Shown in pieces: positions 37,101 through 51,000 of a DNA stretch of 64,000 nucleotides. The DNA is from Camillea tinctor (lineage: Eukaryota > Ascomycota > Sordariomycetes > Xylariales > Xylariaceae), in NCBI GenBank assembly GCA_022578605.1, contig MU394063.1:1-64000 (forward strand). The letters are read 5' to 3'. The notes under the pieces are model-generated. The model searched no databases. It worked only from the letters and a program-made list of their open reading frames with translations, and had not been told where the DNA came from. Both the position numbers and the translations under genes were made by a program. Numbering within the stretch: position 1 is the first letter of the stretch; every line of letters starts with the position of its first letter.

Positions 37101-40100
37101 GAAGCCCGAGCCGAATGATAGCTGAGGCGGCTTCTAGTTTCCCTAAAGGGACTTTTCTCCTATACAAGATCCTCCTATTATATAAATATGCGTGAGATGG
37201 CCGGATGTGACGGAAACCTTGAAACGCAGCTAATATCCAGAGTCCCCTCCGGTGAACACAAGGTGCAGGTAATCCATACACCCAAACCGAAGAATGGGAA
37301 CAAGGCTTACACCACTTGAGAGCTCATTCATTCCGCCTAATTGAACTAGAACGGAGGGGCCAGGCTATAGCAGCCTGTGTCGATTGACGTGAGTAGGATC
37401 CCGCTATAGAGAGAGTAAGCCGGGCCGTTTACAGACAATGCTTCCAACATTATCATGGCGTATAATTAGCCGCTGTTGGTTCTAAGTTTACAACACTTGA
37501 TTATGTCCAGATTGTATTTCCCGGCACAATGCTGTTACAGAAACTTCGGTATAGTTATTGATTAGATCCCTGCTTTATATATGTATAGATGGTTTCTATG
37601 GAGCCGAAGGAATCACTTGACAAGGCATCTCTGTAAGTAAATGGCAACGGTTCCACGGTGTTGGGAACTCCTTGCAGCGCGACTTGCGGACCTAGAATCC
37701 ATCGATGGACAGTAATCTCGTGGAAAACTTCAAGAAGAATACCGAGAGAATTTTCCAACCTGGAGAGCTGACGGGCTGTGCTCTAGAAAGGCCGCAGAAT
37801 CGGCCGTAAGGCTAGCTGTAAGCTGGGTGCCTGCATTAATACAAATTCACATATGTTACTTCTCATATGGTAATGATACCACTGAGGACATTACATGAAG
37901 CAGTTATAACCGGACGACCAAACAGCTCATGCTTACTCGCTACATTTGGATCTTCAGCTACTGATATTACCCGGTTTGAATAATGATTATGTTGCGTGTA
38001 AGCCAGAAGGCTCACTACCTCAGCCGGTTTCCTTCTGGGTTGTATAGAGCAACCGAGTCGCTTCAACATTAGCTAAGTCATATCAAATTAGAAATTGCTT
38101 AGCCATCACAAGACCGGCATCTCCTTGGCAGGTAGCTGAAGGCCATAAACCAACCATTGGTTAGGGAAAGACTGATAATGACACCAAACGTAGATATCAC
38201 GCGGATATGTGTAGTGGGATCAGACTTGATAGCTGCTCGCGGCATGGAATCCTATTTGACCATCCCCAGTCTTGTACTCTTCGAAAGCAAGCCTGGGTGG
38301 GAGGAAGTGCAAGCAGACAGTGGCGATAGTGAGAAATCTGGCTGGTCTGTTGCTTCGTCATGCATATACGGTGTGGTGATAGTGGATGCTTCACAGTTGT
38401 GAACCTTGTTTTCGGCAAGGACATATACCAACCAGCACTAGATTATCGCCCTGGGTAGGTTGACAGGTCTCAAGACAACCCACAAATAATCGTGATATAG
38501 CTATGGTATAATGGAATAAGCATGGAAATCAACATAGGCGAGATGAAATCGCGGCTATCCTCCGTGGCCACTGAAACAAGCGAGGAGACCGTTGCTCACA
38601 TGAAGGCGGCGGGCGGCTCCTGGAATAGGAGGTGAACAAACGAGAGGCTGCAGGTTCAGACAACAGAGAAGAACTCGTGTGCTGCAGGGATCCTTGGGGC
38701 CAAGCTTTGAGTATGCGCGGGATACTCACCGACGGGAAGAAACACGTTGGTTACCCCAAGAGCAGTCTAGGAAGAAATGAAGGTGACTCTCAAGCTATCC
38801 GTAAGCCATCCGTCCTACCCATGCTGGGCGACAAGGAGTTCGCATCGGGGTCGTCGATGCAATCTACCATTTACGTGCAACAAAACATGCTCTTCCATAT
38901 GCCATGTGTTCGTACAACCGTGATGGTGTGGCATGTTGGAAGTCGAACTGAACAAGATAGGCATGGCGAACTGGAGAGCTGAGGGTAGGTAGATTAGGAT
39001 TAAGTAGATACTACCATACTACAGTGCCTGGACCCTTTAGATGGTGGTGTACTTACTAGTGTAGGAGAGAAAGTAGGTAATCTAGGTAGTAATATTGGTT
39101 TGAAAGTGAAAGGATGTAAAAATAAGTGTAAGTATAGGGTTTCAGAGGGTTGAGAGAGGGATTGGATGAAAAGGGGGGTGGTTGAGGGTTGAGGGTGGAG
39201 GATTAAGTTTCACGCCCCCAGATGAGGTACTTAAGTACTAAGTACTGGCGGACATAGCTTATATCGTTAGATCGAACTTAATTACCAAACATGCTTATCA
39301 ATGTACATGTATATATAGGTATATGTATTGTTTAAAGCTGATAGTTATGAAGCTAAAGTACCTACCCACCTAGGTATCTATGGTGAAAGTAAAGATGAAG
39401 GTGAGGGTGAGGGTGAGAAACAGGAACAAACCAATACAGCTGACAGAAAGGGTAAATTAAAAAGAAAAAAGAGAAAAAGAAACCCCGTATAGGTTAATAC
39501 TTAGTACCTACATACTTAACCTTGCTTCTAAACCCCCAAGAACCTCGCAAAATATGTACTTACTTACTTACTTACTCTACTATACATGTACATATCTTAT
39601 AAGGTTATCCAATTCTGTAATCCAAATGGGACCCTGCTTCATAGTTGCATGCACTTGCCTTGTCAATCATGAGATCTCCCGCTACACTAGCAGACTAACT
39701 GGAAAGGGTCTTTCTTGTTTACCAAAGTTCTCTAGTATATGTAGTTTTTACACTCGTGACCCTCAAACTTCCATGGTTTATATAAGAATAAATATAATAT
39801 TTTAAAGGCATGATATAACAGAGAGAGAGAGAAATAAAGTTAATATATATATATATACCTAGGTATATAAAAGAAAAGGGGAAATAAAACAAAATAAAAA
39901 GGTAAGAAGAAAAATAATGACACTAATCGACCCACTTGGCTCTGCTGCCTACTTAGCCTAACGCAGTGGGACAGATCGGATTACCGCCAATTAACTTTCC
40001 CATAGCCTTTAAACATATTTTTGCATAGTGCACTAAGTACACTAACTAGGTGGTACCAATGATACCGACAAACATTTAACTCAGCACGATGAACCAACAC

Positions 40101-41458
40101 AAGTTAAAAATCCTTGTGGCGTTTGGCCCCCCTTGAAACTTGGAAAAAGTAGGTAAAAGTTAAGAGTTAGGTTATGTACAACTACTGGTTACGGAGTACT
40201 AGTAAGTAAATATAGTCGGTCAGATTTAATGTTCAGTCAGCAGTTGTTTGAGAGGTGTAAGTGAGAAAGAAGAAAAAAGGAAAAAAAAAAGAGGGGCCAA
40301 ATAGAGAGGGTTGAGAGGAGGGGTCAACTCTTCTCTTTGGTGACACAACCAATTGGTTAACCTATTGACTTAAGCTTAGATCACTAAACAACTCGAAACA
40401 TCCGTATCAACCCAGTTGATTGGCAAACAGCAAAACAATACAACGGTGACAATAACTATAACATCATAAATAATAATAACAATCTTAAGAGTTAAAAAAG
40501 GATTAAAAGAAAAAAAAAAGGGAAAGAAGAAAGTACTGTGCCAGCTTCCCGGTTAACTTGCCCTAAACTAAGCTAAGTATTTTTCTTCACGGACCGTTCA
40601 ACTGAGGTCTACCGGCCGGCGACTCCCTGGTTACATACATGCAATCTTCTCCCGCGAATTATCCCTGGTTCAACCCACTCCCGAGAGCGATCGAAACAGC
40701 TCATCCTAGGGGCCTCATCCTATTTGCTTTCTTTATCGGCTCTATCCTGTGTAATGCCATCCCTGCTATTTATCCTTGCCGCTATGTTATCCCTTACGAC
40801 ATCGGGGGGCCGCTCTGGGCAGTTGCGTCCTGTCTAAGTGCGCAGGTCTAAGGTACTGTACCTTATGTACTTACATAGTAGGTACGCAAGCTACTAGTAC
40901 TACGATGACGTTGAACGGGTTGAATGAAGTGGAATGGACAATGGATGTTATCTCGACATGATCCCTGCCCTAAACTCGTCCTCCATATACCATCATACCC
41001 TAATGCTGCCTACAGTTAGGTACCCCAAGACCCAGTAGTCTGGTTTTGGTGGCATGCGGTAGTAGTAATGTAAGTAAGTAAAGGTGGTGGTCAAAGTCCT
41101 CCCCTGTCCACACTTTTTGACAACCCCCAACATGCAGCGGTCCTAATGTTACTCTTATACAAGTCCTTGAGCTGTCTTATGTACATGTTGGAACCTTAAG
41201 AGTGACATTCTGAGGTCGTGGGCTGATGACGATTTTGCCATCTCACTGTCAACCTTTACAATGACATTATTATGTTACTGACCTTTTTTTTTCTCTCTTG
41301 ACATCCAACATGTAACATCGTTGAACACATCGAGGCAGACAACCAACTGGATTCCGCAGCACCGTGTGCCTGGCAGCTCTGGCCTCCGTATCTTGTCCTG
41401 CGCAAACATGGAGCATAAATCCTTTCCAGACGAGCGCAAGTTCGTGTGATACAATCTC
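34110..41458. other. Gene-poor stretch, middle part of the desert
   Basis: 7.3 kb without a gene I can support firmly. Between 35.8 and 38.4 kb the minus strand has a run of open, protein-like segments separated by possible splice signals (see the separate entry for 35782-35911). The + strand frame at 40639-40851 (70 codons) has one hydrophobic stretch and is unsupported. TACGGAGTA occurs at 40190-40198. A (ACTT)n run lies near 39557-39578 and a triple ATGGACATGGAC repeat near 34445-34468. Confidence 0.55.
35782..35911 (-). CDS. Possible terminal exon of an unrecognised gene or pseudogene
   Basis: Directly after a CTGCAG acceptor-like site on the minus strand, the frame reads LFGVWYTVKPYDWMPEYIPN and continues to ...SCRWTAFYNFC with a stop at 35782-35784. 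Four Trp residues, two Cys and several Pro in about 42 codons look more like protein than chance. The same frame can start at an ATG slightly upstream and give about 55 aa. Other open segments lie upstream on the same strand (36780-36379, 37782-37555, 38069-37863), but I could not join them into one convincing model. It may be a decayed or intron-rich gene, or chance. Confidence 0.25.
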
Positions 41459-41464
41459 TATAAA
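41459..41464 (+). promoter_or_regulatory. TATA box of the short Cys-rich gene
   Basis: TATAAA on the + strand about 350 bp upstream of the ATG at 41811. The distance is explained by a leader that contains its own intron (41662-41720: GTATGT donor, CTCTAAC branch site, CCTAG acceptor). Confidence 0.5.
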
Positions 41465-41810
41465 GGAGCACCCTCCCGCCCGCTGCGGAACTCAACTTGA
41501 CTCTCTCATCACCACATTCTCTGTCCCACACCTTCATCGAGACATCACTCACCTGCTAGTATTCGCGTTACTCTACAGCTATTGATTGCTGCCGACTGAC
41601 CCTTTCGCTCGATTCCATCTTGAGGAGAACATCCAAGCCAAGCTCGAAACCACAGTCTCTGGTATGTTTTCTTCCCCTCAGATATCTGCTTCTCTCTATA
41701 TGGACTCTAACGCCACCTAGCTTATCCTCCCATTGGGTAAAAAAAGCAAATAATAAAAACTACTAAAAAAAACTATATCGTTACACACGACGTACAAACC
41801 CAACTTCACC

Positions 41811-42033
41811 ATGTGCAAATACTACATAAACCAGTACTCTTGCGGCCACACCAGGGTTGTGGGCAAGGTCGATTGCGCCGCTGGAAAGGGAAAGGCCACA
41901 TGCCCAGAGGGCGAAACCAAATCTGTCGTGTCTGTCGCCGGTCCTTGCGAAGGGTCTTGTGCTAGGTAAGGATTCCCAAGTCTAAAGATCGTATATAGCT
42001 GGCATTATCTGACCATCATGTCTTTCCAGTTGA
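41811..42033 (+). CDS. Short Cys-rich protein, 52 aa
   Basis: ATG in a good context (TTCACCATGTGC) opens MCKYYINQYSCGHTRVVGKV followed by a Cys-containing tail ending PCEGSCA. Cys at 2, 11, 22, 31, 46 and 50. The start with M-C-x-Y-Y...C-G-H-T resembles short uncharacterised fungal proteins with a CGH motif, possibly metal-binding; this is from memory and not proven. No signal peptide. Coding exon 1 is 41811-41965. A donor GTAAGG at 41966 and an acceptor TTTCCAG ending 42029 (branch TCTGACC) define a 64-bp intron, after which one Ser codon is completed and a TGA follows (42031-42033). Unspliced, the same frame ends in Arg-TAA at 41969, also 52 aa. A 5' UTR intron and a TATA box support transcription. 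Confidence 0.6.
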
Positions 42034-45000
42034 ACAACGGCTTAAAAAAGCAAATATAATCGCATGTAGGAAGTCCTGGGTGGAAGTGTTGGATAGTAAA
42101 GGATGGATATGGCGACAAATGGCATAGACGAAGATACAGGGTAGAAAAACTGTTGCGAGCAATCGCGGTTTTTGATACCTTTGGGTTTTCCTGTTTTTCC
42201 TTCTCTTTTTCCCCCCTTTTCATGTTCTCTGTTTCTCATTTCTAGAAGCTCCAGATGGCCTGACCAGGTGCTGGCATCTAATCATGTTGTATCCACGCAA
42301 GTCTTTGGCTACGGGCTTTTCCTTATTCATTTCTTTTCTTTCTTCTCTTCTGTATGCTTTCTTTCTCATGCACACAGCTGGGATTTTTCTTTATTAGAAG
42401 CCTAAGGGGGACGAAGACAGGCTAGGGTTTGGGTATTTAGAGATTGTCATGTATATTGGTCGTGTGCTTGCGTATTTCGTTAGGCTACTTACATTTTTCG
42501 AGCTAGCTCTTCTCCTATTCCTCTCATTGAATTTACATCTGATTCTATCTACAAGACAAGCAGACCACAAGTACATCCAAGGTTTTCAACGGGTGGCGGC
42601 AACGGCTAGTAACATAACCGAGCGTACTGTCCAACGTGTCAAATTGCCATGCCGCAGCAATGTGATATGTAACACAAGTCGACGGGAAGCAGGCATGGTG
42701 CGGCCGTTGCCGCAGTCAAGGTGGCCACCCGAAAAAGTACTGCTAGACAAGAGAAGTGATTGAAAAGAAAAAAGGGGGCAACGACCTCCTAGTATGTACT
42801 TACTAGTGCATATGTCACTAATGCAGGTAGGCAAGGCGCAAGGCGAGCAGTAGGTAGGTTCAGTCATAGAAGAACCGGAAGGGCTGATGCGGATCGGATC
42901 ATGCAGTTGGCTTTGGATGTCGATGTTCAAGATGTGGATGAGTCCAACACGATTACGACTGGACCAATTGGAGGATATCAAATCGGGAGGGGATACGTAG
43001 TTACAAACAAAGCACTTGGAAACAGAACGTTGCAACAATGCGCCGCAAATAAGAATCCTTCTTTTTCTTTTTACATGGAGATGCAGCTGAACTGCCACGC
43101 GTGCATAGACAATGCATCATGTGATACTGCCCTTATTCGGTTGAGTTATATCAATGCGTAGAATGTCAAGTTGGAGATTACATACATAGCAAATACCAAC
43201 CCTACGGTTCCATATAGAGAGCCGGGGTTTAAAGGAGGCGGGGGATACCTAGGGTTAAGGCGTGAACAAGGGGGGGAAAGTACCTACATATTGAGGGTAA
43301 GGAGAAGCGGAAGGAAGGGAGAAAGATCTTTCGATGATGTAATTTCAATGAGAAACGCAAGCGCATTCGAGAAAAACAAAAACAAAGTTTAGCTGTCAAA
43401 TCAATGGACAAGGTTCACAAGGTTAACAAGGCAGACAGGAAGGAACCTTAACCCCCAGGAACCGATTTATTAAGCAACGACCCAGATTACTACTTCCGTT
43501 ACTACCGACTACCCACAGGCAGATAGGCTGGTTCGGGTGGTTAAAAGAGGGGCAAGCAAACTAGGTTAGGAACAAAACAATAGGTTAGTACCGTCGTTGT
43601 TTCCTAAACAGGCAGACAAGGCTTTATGAGATGAGCAAACAGAGTTTGCTAACCTAAGCTTAGATGCATTGCACATGATTACGGCCACGTTGTGTTTTAT
43701 TGCATTTCTAGAAGGTTGAACCTTGGGGTTGTATTTCAAAAAGTTGCAGGCACCACCTGCTGCATCGATCTAATCAAGACAACTTTACGGAGTACATTAC
43801 AACACCAATTACAATTATTATTACCTTTACATTTACAACCATCACCACCACCATCACCATCATATACATATGTGAACACCACTTCAATTAAAAGCAAAAT
43901 AATAATAATAACAACGACAATGACGACAAACCAATAACCAGCCGAATGATCATCGTACAACAAACATCCCTTACATGTCAATGCTCTTTAGGTTAGGTAG
44001 GTATGTATACTACCTACTACTTCTATCCCCTTAATCCACATCTATCCATATCCACATCCACATTCACATCCATATAATCCCAATAGCCGGCCCGCATCTC
44101 GCATCCCCCACAAACAGCTTAAACGAACAGGTTCTCCCGCCCCGATCTTCGGCCCTGCGCCGTCTCCGCCTCATGAACCCGTCGTTTAGCATACCCCCTA
44201 ATGGGCAAGTCTTCGCCGCTAGGGCCACACGAAAAGTAATCTTCACGGGCGACTACCGCATCCCCGTATGTATATAACCTATGCACGTTCCATTGCATAG
44301 GTTACATAACTACCTGGCTATTTCAATTCTCCCGAACCGGATACCATCACATCGCGTCTATTCATGCGTGTCGGCCCGACAGAATTGGTTTCTGACCAGT
44401 TCAATCGATTCCAGGTCATGATATGAACTTCTGCTCTTTTCGGTGAGTAGTAAAGCGCCACTCTACCGGGCAGCGCTCTTCTAGTGTATGTACATATGCA
44501 CATTACATTGCTCAATAACCGCCTAACCTGCCTAACTTAGACGCGACACTAGGCTGTTGGCCCGTTACAGCGGCCTAGCGTCAGTCACAAGTAGACACAA
44601 CCAAGTCATGACAGCTAGTTACACGACGCTTTACGAGCTGTGAGGCAACCCCTATGTCGCTAACCTTGTGTTCCCTGACCGGGTAGTTATTGCACTTGCT
44701 CGTTCTTCTTCTTCTTCTTCTCTCGCTCTCCACCGACAACTAACTAATCGAATCGACCCACGACCGCGGACGTGATTTCAGTGGCCGGCTGCGTCTACAT
44801 CCCCAATAGTGTGACGCGCTTGCCGACGCATGTAAAAGGAGAACCAACAAACTCTGGGGCTGGGAACAGAGACGAAAGATTACCTAGTTGACGGTAATTC
44901 CACAAATCAATGCTTGACAAGTGGTTTGGGGGTCTTTTTGTCCTCTATTCGTTTGATCAGCCTTAACCTTCGCGTTTGCTAGATCTTGGCTCCCTTGCTT

Positions 45001-48000
45001 GAGAAATCGAAAAACTGTTGCCGCAAGGAACATCGCGCTAATACTCGAGCAAACGACTGAAAAAAAAAGGGGGGTGACGCTGTTCGCCTTTGCTATTCTA
45101 AATCGATCTTTCGATCTTAAGTTACAGTAAATCCCTGTATCTGTGTTCGACCTATGCGCAACCCCTGTACATAGCTCTTAGGTATTTTGACGATATGGCG
45201 GCTAAGGGGAAACATTAACCAACAGAATGCCTAACCTAAGAAATGGGAGAACCAACAGATAGCGGCGTTAAACTCGACACGCCGAAAATCTATGAGACTG
45301 TTTCACACCTTATACATCTCATATCAACTCTGAGGATGTGTACGTACGTCAATGGCGTCATCCGGATATTCCATGCGCCATCCAGACATTATTAATTAGC
45401 ACGACTCCATGCAATTCTCGAACAAATGTTTAAATTTGGACTTAACATCGTTAATAAGCGATCAACCGAGAAGCAAGCAGATGGATGACCTAATCTTTAA
45501 AGATCACCTAGGTTAAAAAACTAACATGTAACAAGCGCGCTGTGCCTTAATGCGGCATTGCGGCTAGCAAAAAAACGCAAGGGACTTTACAGTTGCGCTA
45601 TGCACCACGCGAAGTTCGTTCCAACATCAACCAGTCCAACGGCGGCGTGGTGCCGCGGAGAACATTGCCAATAGACCGCTAGCGCCTCATCGTTAGGAAA
45701 ACTAATAGCATGACACCGTCTATGCCTAACTTCCAAGCGTCGAGAGGAGGGCAGCAGGGGATACATCAACAAGAACAAGTTGGTTTAGGATATCTCTTGT
45801 TCACAGCCATACCCCTTTTCGCAGTTCGATACCGCGGATGATACATACAACATCTAATATTATTTATCAAACATTGCCAACAGTAGAATGGCCACTGTAC
45901 CCGTTAGGGCCAACCCGAGTTCGGCTAGGATAAGTCTATAGCAATGAGCCGAAGAGCGGGACTAGCCGGTGGGCCTATTCGGCATCCCGAGAAGCACCAT
46001 AACTTGTTGGACTGGACTTCAAATCTCGAAGTTTCATTAAACACATAATGATCTAATATATCATCTAGGTTGTATCGTCCTAAGATGGAAGCTGCGAAAA
46101 ATCGCTGAGACTAATCTCCCTAACACGATCACCGTGCAACGTCCCATGTGGACCAATACCAAGATTATAGTAACACCTATCTCGGATTCAGACCAATACA
46201 TCTTAACCTCAGCTACTTAACTACACTTAGAACATGTTTACTCGGTCATACTTGAGGGTTTAGTCATGAGAAACAACCCTAACAGCGACAGAAACAACAC
46301 CCAACATCAGTATCAAGCTAGCCGCGCTGTACTCCATACAGTAGGGCAACATCAGTAACTGGAAAGCGGGATCCATGACGCCTCCGATGGCAATAATATC
46401 CTGTTATACTCGCAATGCGGTAATATGGTCATCGACTCATATTACGAGGGATAAACTTGTGGCAACTAGCTTTGTTACTAACGAGCCACCGCTATCCCTT
46501 TTGGATCACCCGAGCGGAGAAGTATTTGATCTGCTATATGAAAAAAGACTGTTGGAAAATAATGGAACTACCAAACGCATGAAAATTCCGCCAAAATTTT
46601 GCACACTCGATAGCTCCATGATGCTCGCTAGTACCGAGACCCCCTCTTGAAGTCAAGGTACATGCTTATCATCTCGATATTCTAAGCTTGAGGCATCCAA
46701 CAGCCCCCATACAGGATCCATCATAGCATGACCAAGTAGCTAATAGAATTGCAGCTCGACAGATTTGTTTCCAAATCCATGACTAACTTATTTGAACTCG
46801 TTATTAAGTGCTAGTTGCTTTAGTCTAGGTCGAGGTGTGTCATCGTCGAGAACGTTAATCACTTGGCTTAGAAACCATGATATCACACCCACAGGTATGC
46901 ATATTCACCAACCCAATCCAGTAATATGGTCATATGATACTCACGAGGTGTATCCGGCTGGACCACGTGCTGCGAGAAGCAACAAAAAAAAGGGGGTGAC
47001 AAGCCAAGTTCTTCGCGATAATAGGTGGTGGAAAGGTATGTCGTTCTTTTATTATTCTTTGCGACTTCTCCGTAGTTTAAAGGCTTATTAACTCAGTCAC
47101 TAATTAGACTTTTGAATATTTCTTGAGTCTGTTGTTATTAAAAGACTATCACTCTAGTATGTTATACCTCAAACTTCTATTCAACTGTGAGGAGAATTAG
47201 TTAGCACTTGAAACTAAGTTTCCCCATTCCCCCCTTAGTTAGGTCCCATAATTAACGGCAGCCAAATTACACGTCTTATGTGAGCAATTACCCATCGTTC
47301 AATGGCAGTGCCTCGTATCCAAACTGTAAAGGTCTTGCTGACACGATGCGCTCAGTGTATTTGATACACAACGTGAAGAGAATATGATCACTGACGCTTC
47401 GGACAATTACAAATGATATTCAAATAACACTAACCAATGGCAGGCCACTATACACCGGGGGCAGCTTACATATCTCAAGAAGAAAGTTGGGAACAACCTT
47501 CTTGATTTGACGTAGATGAGAATTCGCCCGGTATAGGGCACGGAGGTTTGTCAAACTTCGTCAAGGTGCGTAAGATCTACATACATTAGGCAACCCAACC
47601 CTCATGACTTGAATGAAATGAAACAGTATCTGCCTATTACAGCCTCGAGAGCCTCCGGAGAGGCCGAGCATGGCCACTTCACCGGTATTTCGTTCCCGGA
47701 GTTTTCATAAACCATGTGTAGGATGGACCCGGCTAACTAGCTAGTATCTTCAATCCTACGATAGCGGGCCTAACTAGGGACCGGCACGGCCCCCTTTTCT
47801 TTCAACTCCCGTCTGACCAACACCATGACCACGTAAAAAGTATCCACTAGCCCGTATCTATTATATGCATTGTCACTCAGTGCGCTGCAGATTCTGACAA
47901 AACGAGGATTAACGATTTACTTACATGACACCTCTTATCATCTGCGTATCCTGCTGACGATACTGTGCCGTAGGCTAAGTCAACTGTTTCGCGGCCTAGT

Positions 48001-51000
48001 GTTATTTCATCTTCGTCCTAACAGCCAAAATATGTAGGTGAAGAAAAAAAAAGGGTTCCATGTGCCCTGTCCCAAGACCATTCAGCCTTGGCCTTGCCTA
48101 CGCCACGTTTTACGCGCTGGCCTAGGGTCCACTGCTACTGGTGGTCTCTTTGATAGCCTCGCTGCAAGGGTTGAATGTAGCTTGGCAGCCTTATATGCAA
48201 TGATCAGCAAAGCACATGCTAGCTAGATTTGAGGACTGGCGATCAATCCTGCTAATGGCCTATAGCTTCACATATCACGAGTCCTTCAAAAGGACAATAC
48301 CTATCAACCTAGAAGAAGCGACGATGAGGCAAGCACTAGGAACCAACACCGGGGAAACACCCGGTACCGAAGGACTTTTGTTGCCCAGCTCTTGTCTCGG
48401 AGTCTTACCTCATCCGGGGTTTTCTCCTCTCCCGTCTTCGGGTCCGATCACCTTTTTTATCCCCGGCCCCCCGATAGTAGCAAAGAGAGACAGCAATGAT
48501 CTTGTTCGTCGATCGTTGCTGTCGCCGCGGTTAATGTTTCCTTATCACCGTTGTCACCGTCGTCGGTGGCAGTGTTGGCGGCTCTCGGCGCTACTCTAAG
48601 CGCCTAAGGCGGCAAAAAGGATTAATAATTAATAAAAGGAGGACCACAATAATTTAGGTAAGGAGGTAGGTACCCTAAAGAGGTTATTCATGTATGGTCC
48701 TTTTATTCTATTTTGACCCGTCCACGTTCCATTGCCAGGATGCTGTGGGGGGTGGGGGACTTGACCGTTAAGGTAGATTCGAGAATCCTACTAGAAGCGA
48801 GTTAGAAGCGTTGTAGTAGGGCTGTATCTTGAAACGAATGTAACGGTAGCTCGTTTTTTTTTTGGTGTTTTCTTACCCCATCCCCAATCCCCCCTTCCAT
48901 TCCTTCTACCGTTCTTTCGTAATATTGCATGTATATCCCCCTGAAGAATGTATTGTGTATATGTGGATATACCGGCGGGTGATGATTACGGGTCGCTTAA
49001 TGGGTGCTTATGCTTTGTTTCTTTTTCTTTCTTTTTTTCAACACACGAATCTTAACTGGAAGTTAGGTAAGACGATGGTGAGATGTGATAGCTTCTTCTT
49101 CTTCTCTCTCTCTTTTTTTTTTTTTTTTTTTTTTTTTTCAAATCTCGCTTCTCCATCTCCCCCCAACGTTTGGACTTTTGAAACAAAAGTCCCCCAGATG
49201 AGATAATACCTAACGCAATCTTCAGCAGTACTTTCTTTTTTTTCTTTATGCAAGGGGCCAAAAAACGTGTTTTTTACTTCCTTCGTTCCTTCCGTTATCC
49301 CGCGCTTTCGCGCGCGTTGCATGCGTGCGTGTTCCTAATGACGTTGCCGTTGCCGTTGAAGATTTGATTTGATTTTCCTTTTCTTCATCGGCCTTTATGC
49401 AAGGTACCTTTCGGGGATAGTGGTGGCAATGATGACGGCGGTGAGGGCTTGGATGAAGGGCTGCTGCTATAAGCAAGACAAGCGAGATGGTAAACCAAGG
49501 AAAGAAAGGGGGGGCAGAAAACATGGAAGGAAGTAAAGGAACGCGTATATCACATTCACATGCACTTACACATACACATACACACGTGGATAAAATAAAC
49601 TACGCGCGTAACCTACGAAGGTACGTATGTATGTATGTATGTATGTATGTATGTATGTATGTATGTATGTATCGATAGGTTTCACTTACCTACCCCCTCA
49701 CACACCTATACCTAACCACGTGGATCCTAGTAGTTCCAACGAATCGGTATCTATAGAGGAGCGTAGCAGCAGTAGTAGAACACCCCCAACAGTAGAGCTC
49801 CCCCCCCCCCCCTTTTCTTTTCTTCGCTTCTCGAAATTTGGGCTTATGCCGTAAAGTGCTTATGCATCCTGCTTTTTCAATACACACGCCATGCGGTGTG
49901 ACGACGCTGTGTGATCCCTCCCCTCCCCCTCCCCCTCAGACCACGCGAGGAAGGAAGAAAGAGGCGCCAGGGGGAAAAGAGAGGTGCTGGCATAGGGGAG
50001 CAGATGAGATGAGATGAGATGGGTCGGGGAATATACATTTGGGGGGGTGGGTTACTGGTCGTCGGGATAATAGATCGGTGTTCGGGGGTCGCAGGCAGAT
50101 GGCATGGGATTCCGGGGTTCGGCGGCGGTGATGCTGGTGAGATAGATGATGGCCTTAAATCCGACGGGGGGTTTAAGGGGGGAGTCAAGTGGAGGTGGAG
50201 CTTGGAAGGTTGTGGAATGTGGAAAGCTTTACTGGGCGAAAGGGCTTTTTATAGAAAGCAAGGTGTTGTTTATGAGAAAAGATATGAATAGCTGTATTGA
50301 GAGGGTGGGATAGGGGGGTTTGGAGGAAAGGGGTAATAGATAAGGGAGAGCTGGGAGAGCTGGGAAAGGGATATTAGGATACTGCCATTAGAATCATGTT
50401 TAGATAGATGTATTCACTAGATTAGATGGTCTTGGGAGAAAGGAAATATACGTGCCTATGTAGATAGCAAGTTATATACAATTATGGTACTAAGCCATAC
50501 CAATCTACTAGTTAGCCGACCATTATATGTACTGGTTTTTTTATATCTTATAAAACTCTTTAGAATCTAAGAAAGAGCAAGGACATTATATATGTAAGAA
50601 ACTCAGGTTCAGATGTAAATTAGGACGATACCCTATCGATGAGTTTATTGAAGACTAAATCCTGAGTTATCTAAAGACAAGGAAAGGAAAAGGGGGAGAG
50701 ATGGGAGAGGTAGAATATAGGAGAAAATTCAGCTACACCTAGCCAGAAATCGAAGGAGTGAACCATAAACGGTGTGTGATAGTAAGGAAGAGGGAACGGG
50801 CAAGTAGGGAAATGAAAACGAATTCGCATAAGTATGTTCAATCCTATTTCAATAGGAGCGACATTCACATTTTCTACGACTAAGGCCCCTCGATATTCAC
50901 CAAGATAGCTAGATAGCTTTAGATCGTTGGGAAGCGTCATTTACGTATAAGTGAAAAGGATAGAGGGTCCGGACTTATGCTTATTTTCTTTTGTTATTTC

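Noticed and set aside
38632..38982. 116-codon + strand open frame
   Set aside because: Begins with GTG rather than ATG. The first ATG is far inside, and no domain is visible.
42586..43098. 170-codon minus-strand open frame, the longest in the desert
   Set aside because: No domain, no composition bias, and another open frame overlaps it on the + strand. Likely chance.
49877..50188. Minus-strand frame and a nearby TATAAA on the same strand near 50255
   Set aside because: A short secreted-looking reading (KAIIYLTSITAAEPRNP...) exists in another frame but has no ATG before the hydrophobic part, so no gene can be supported.
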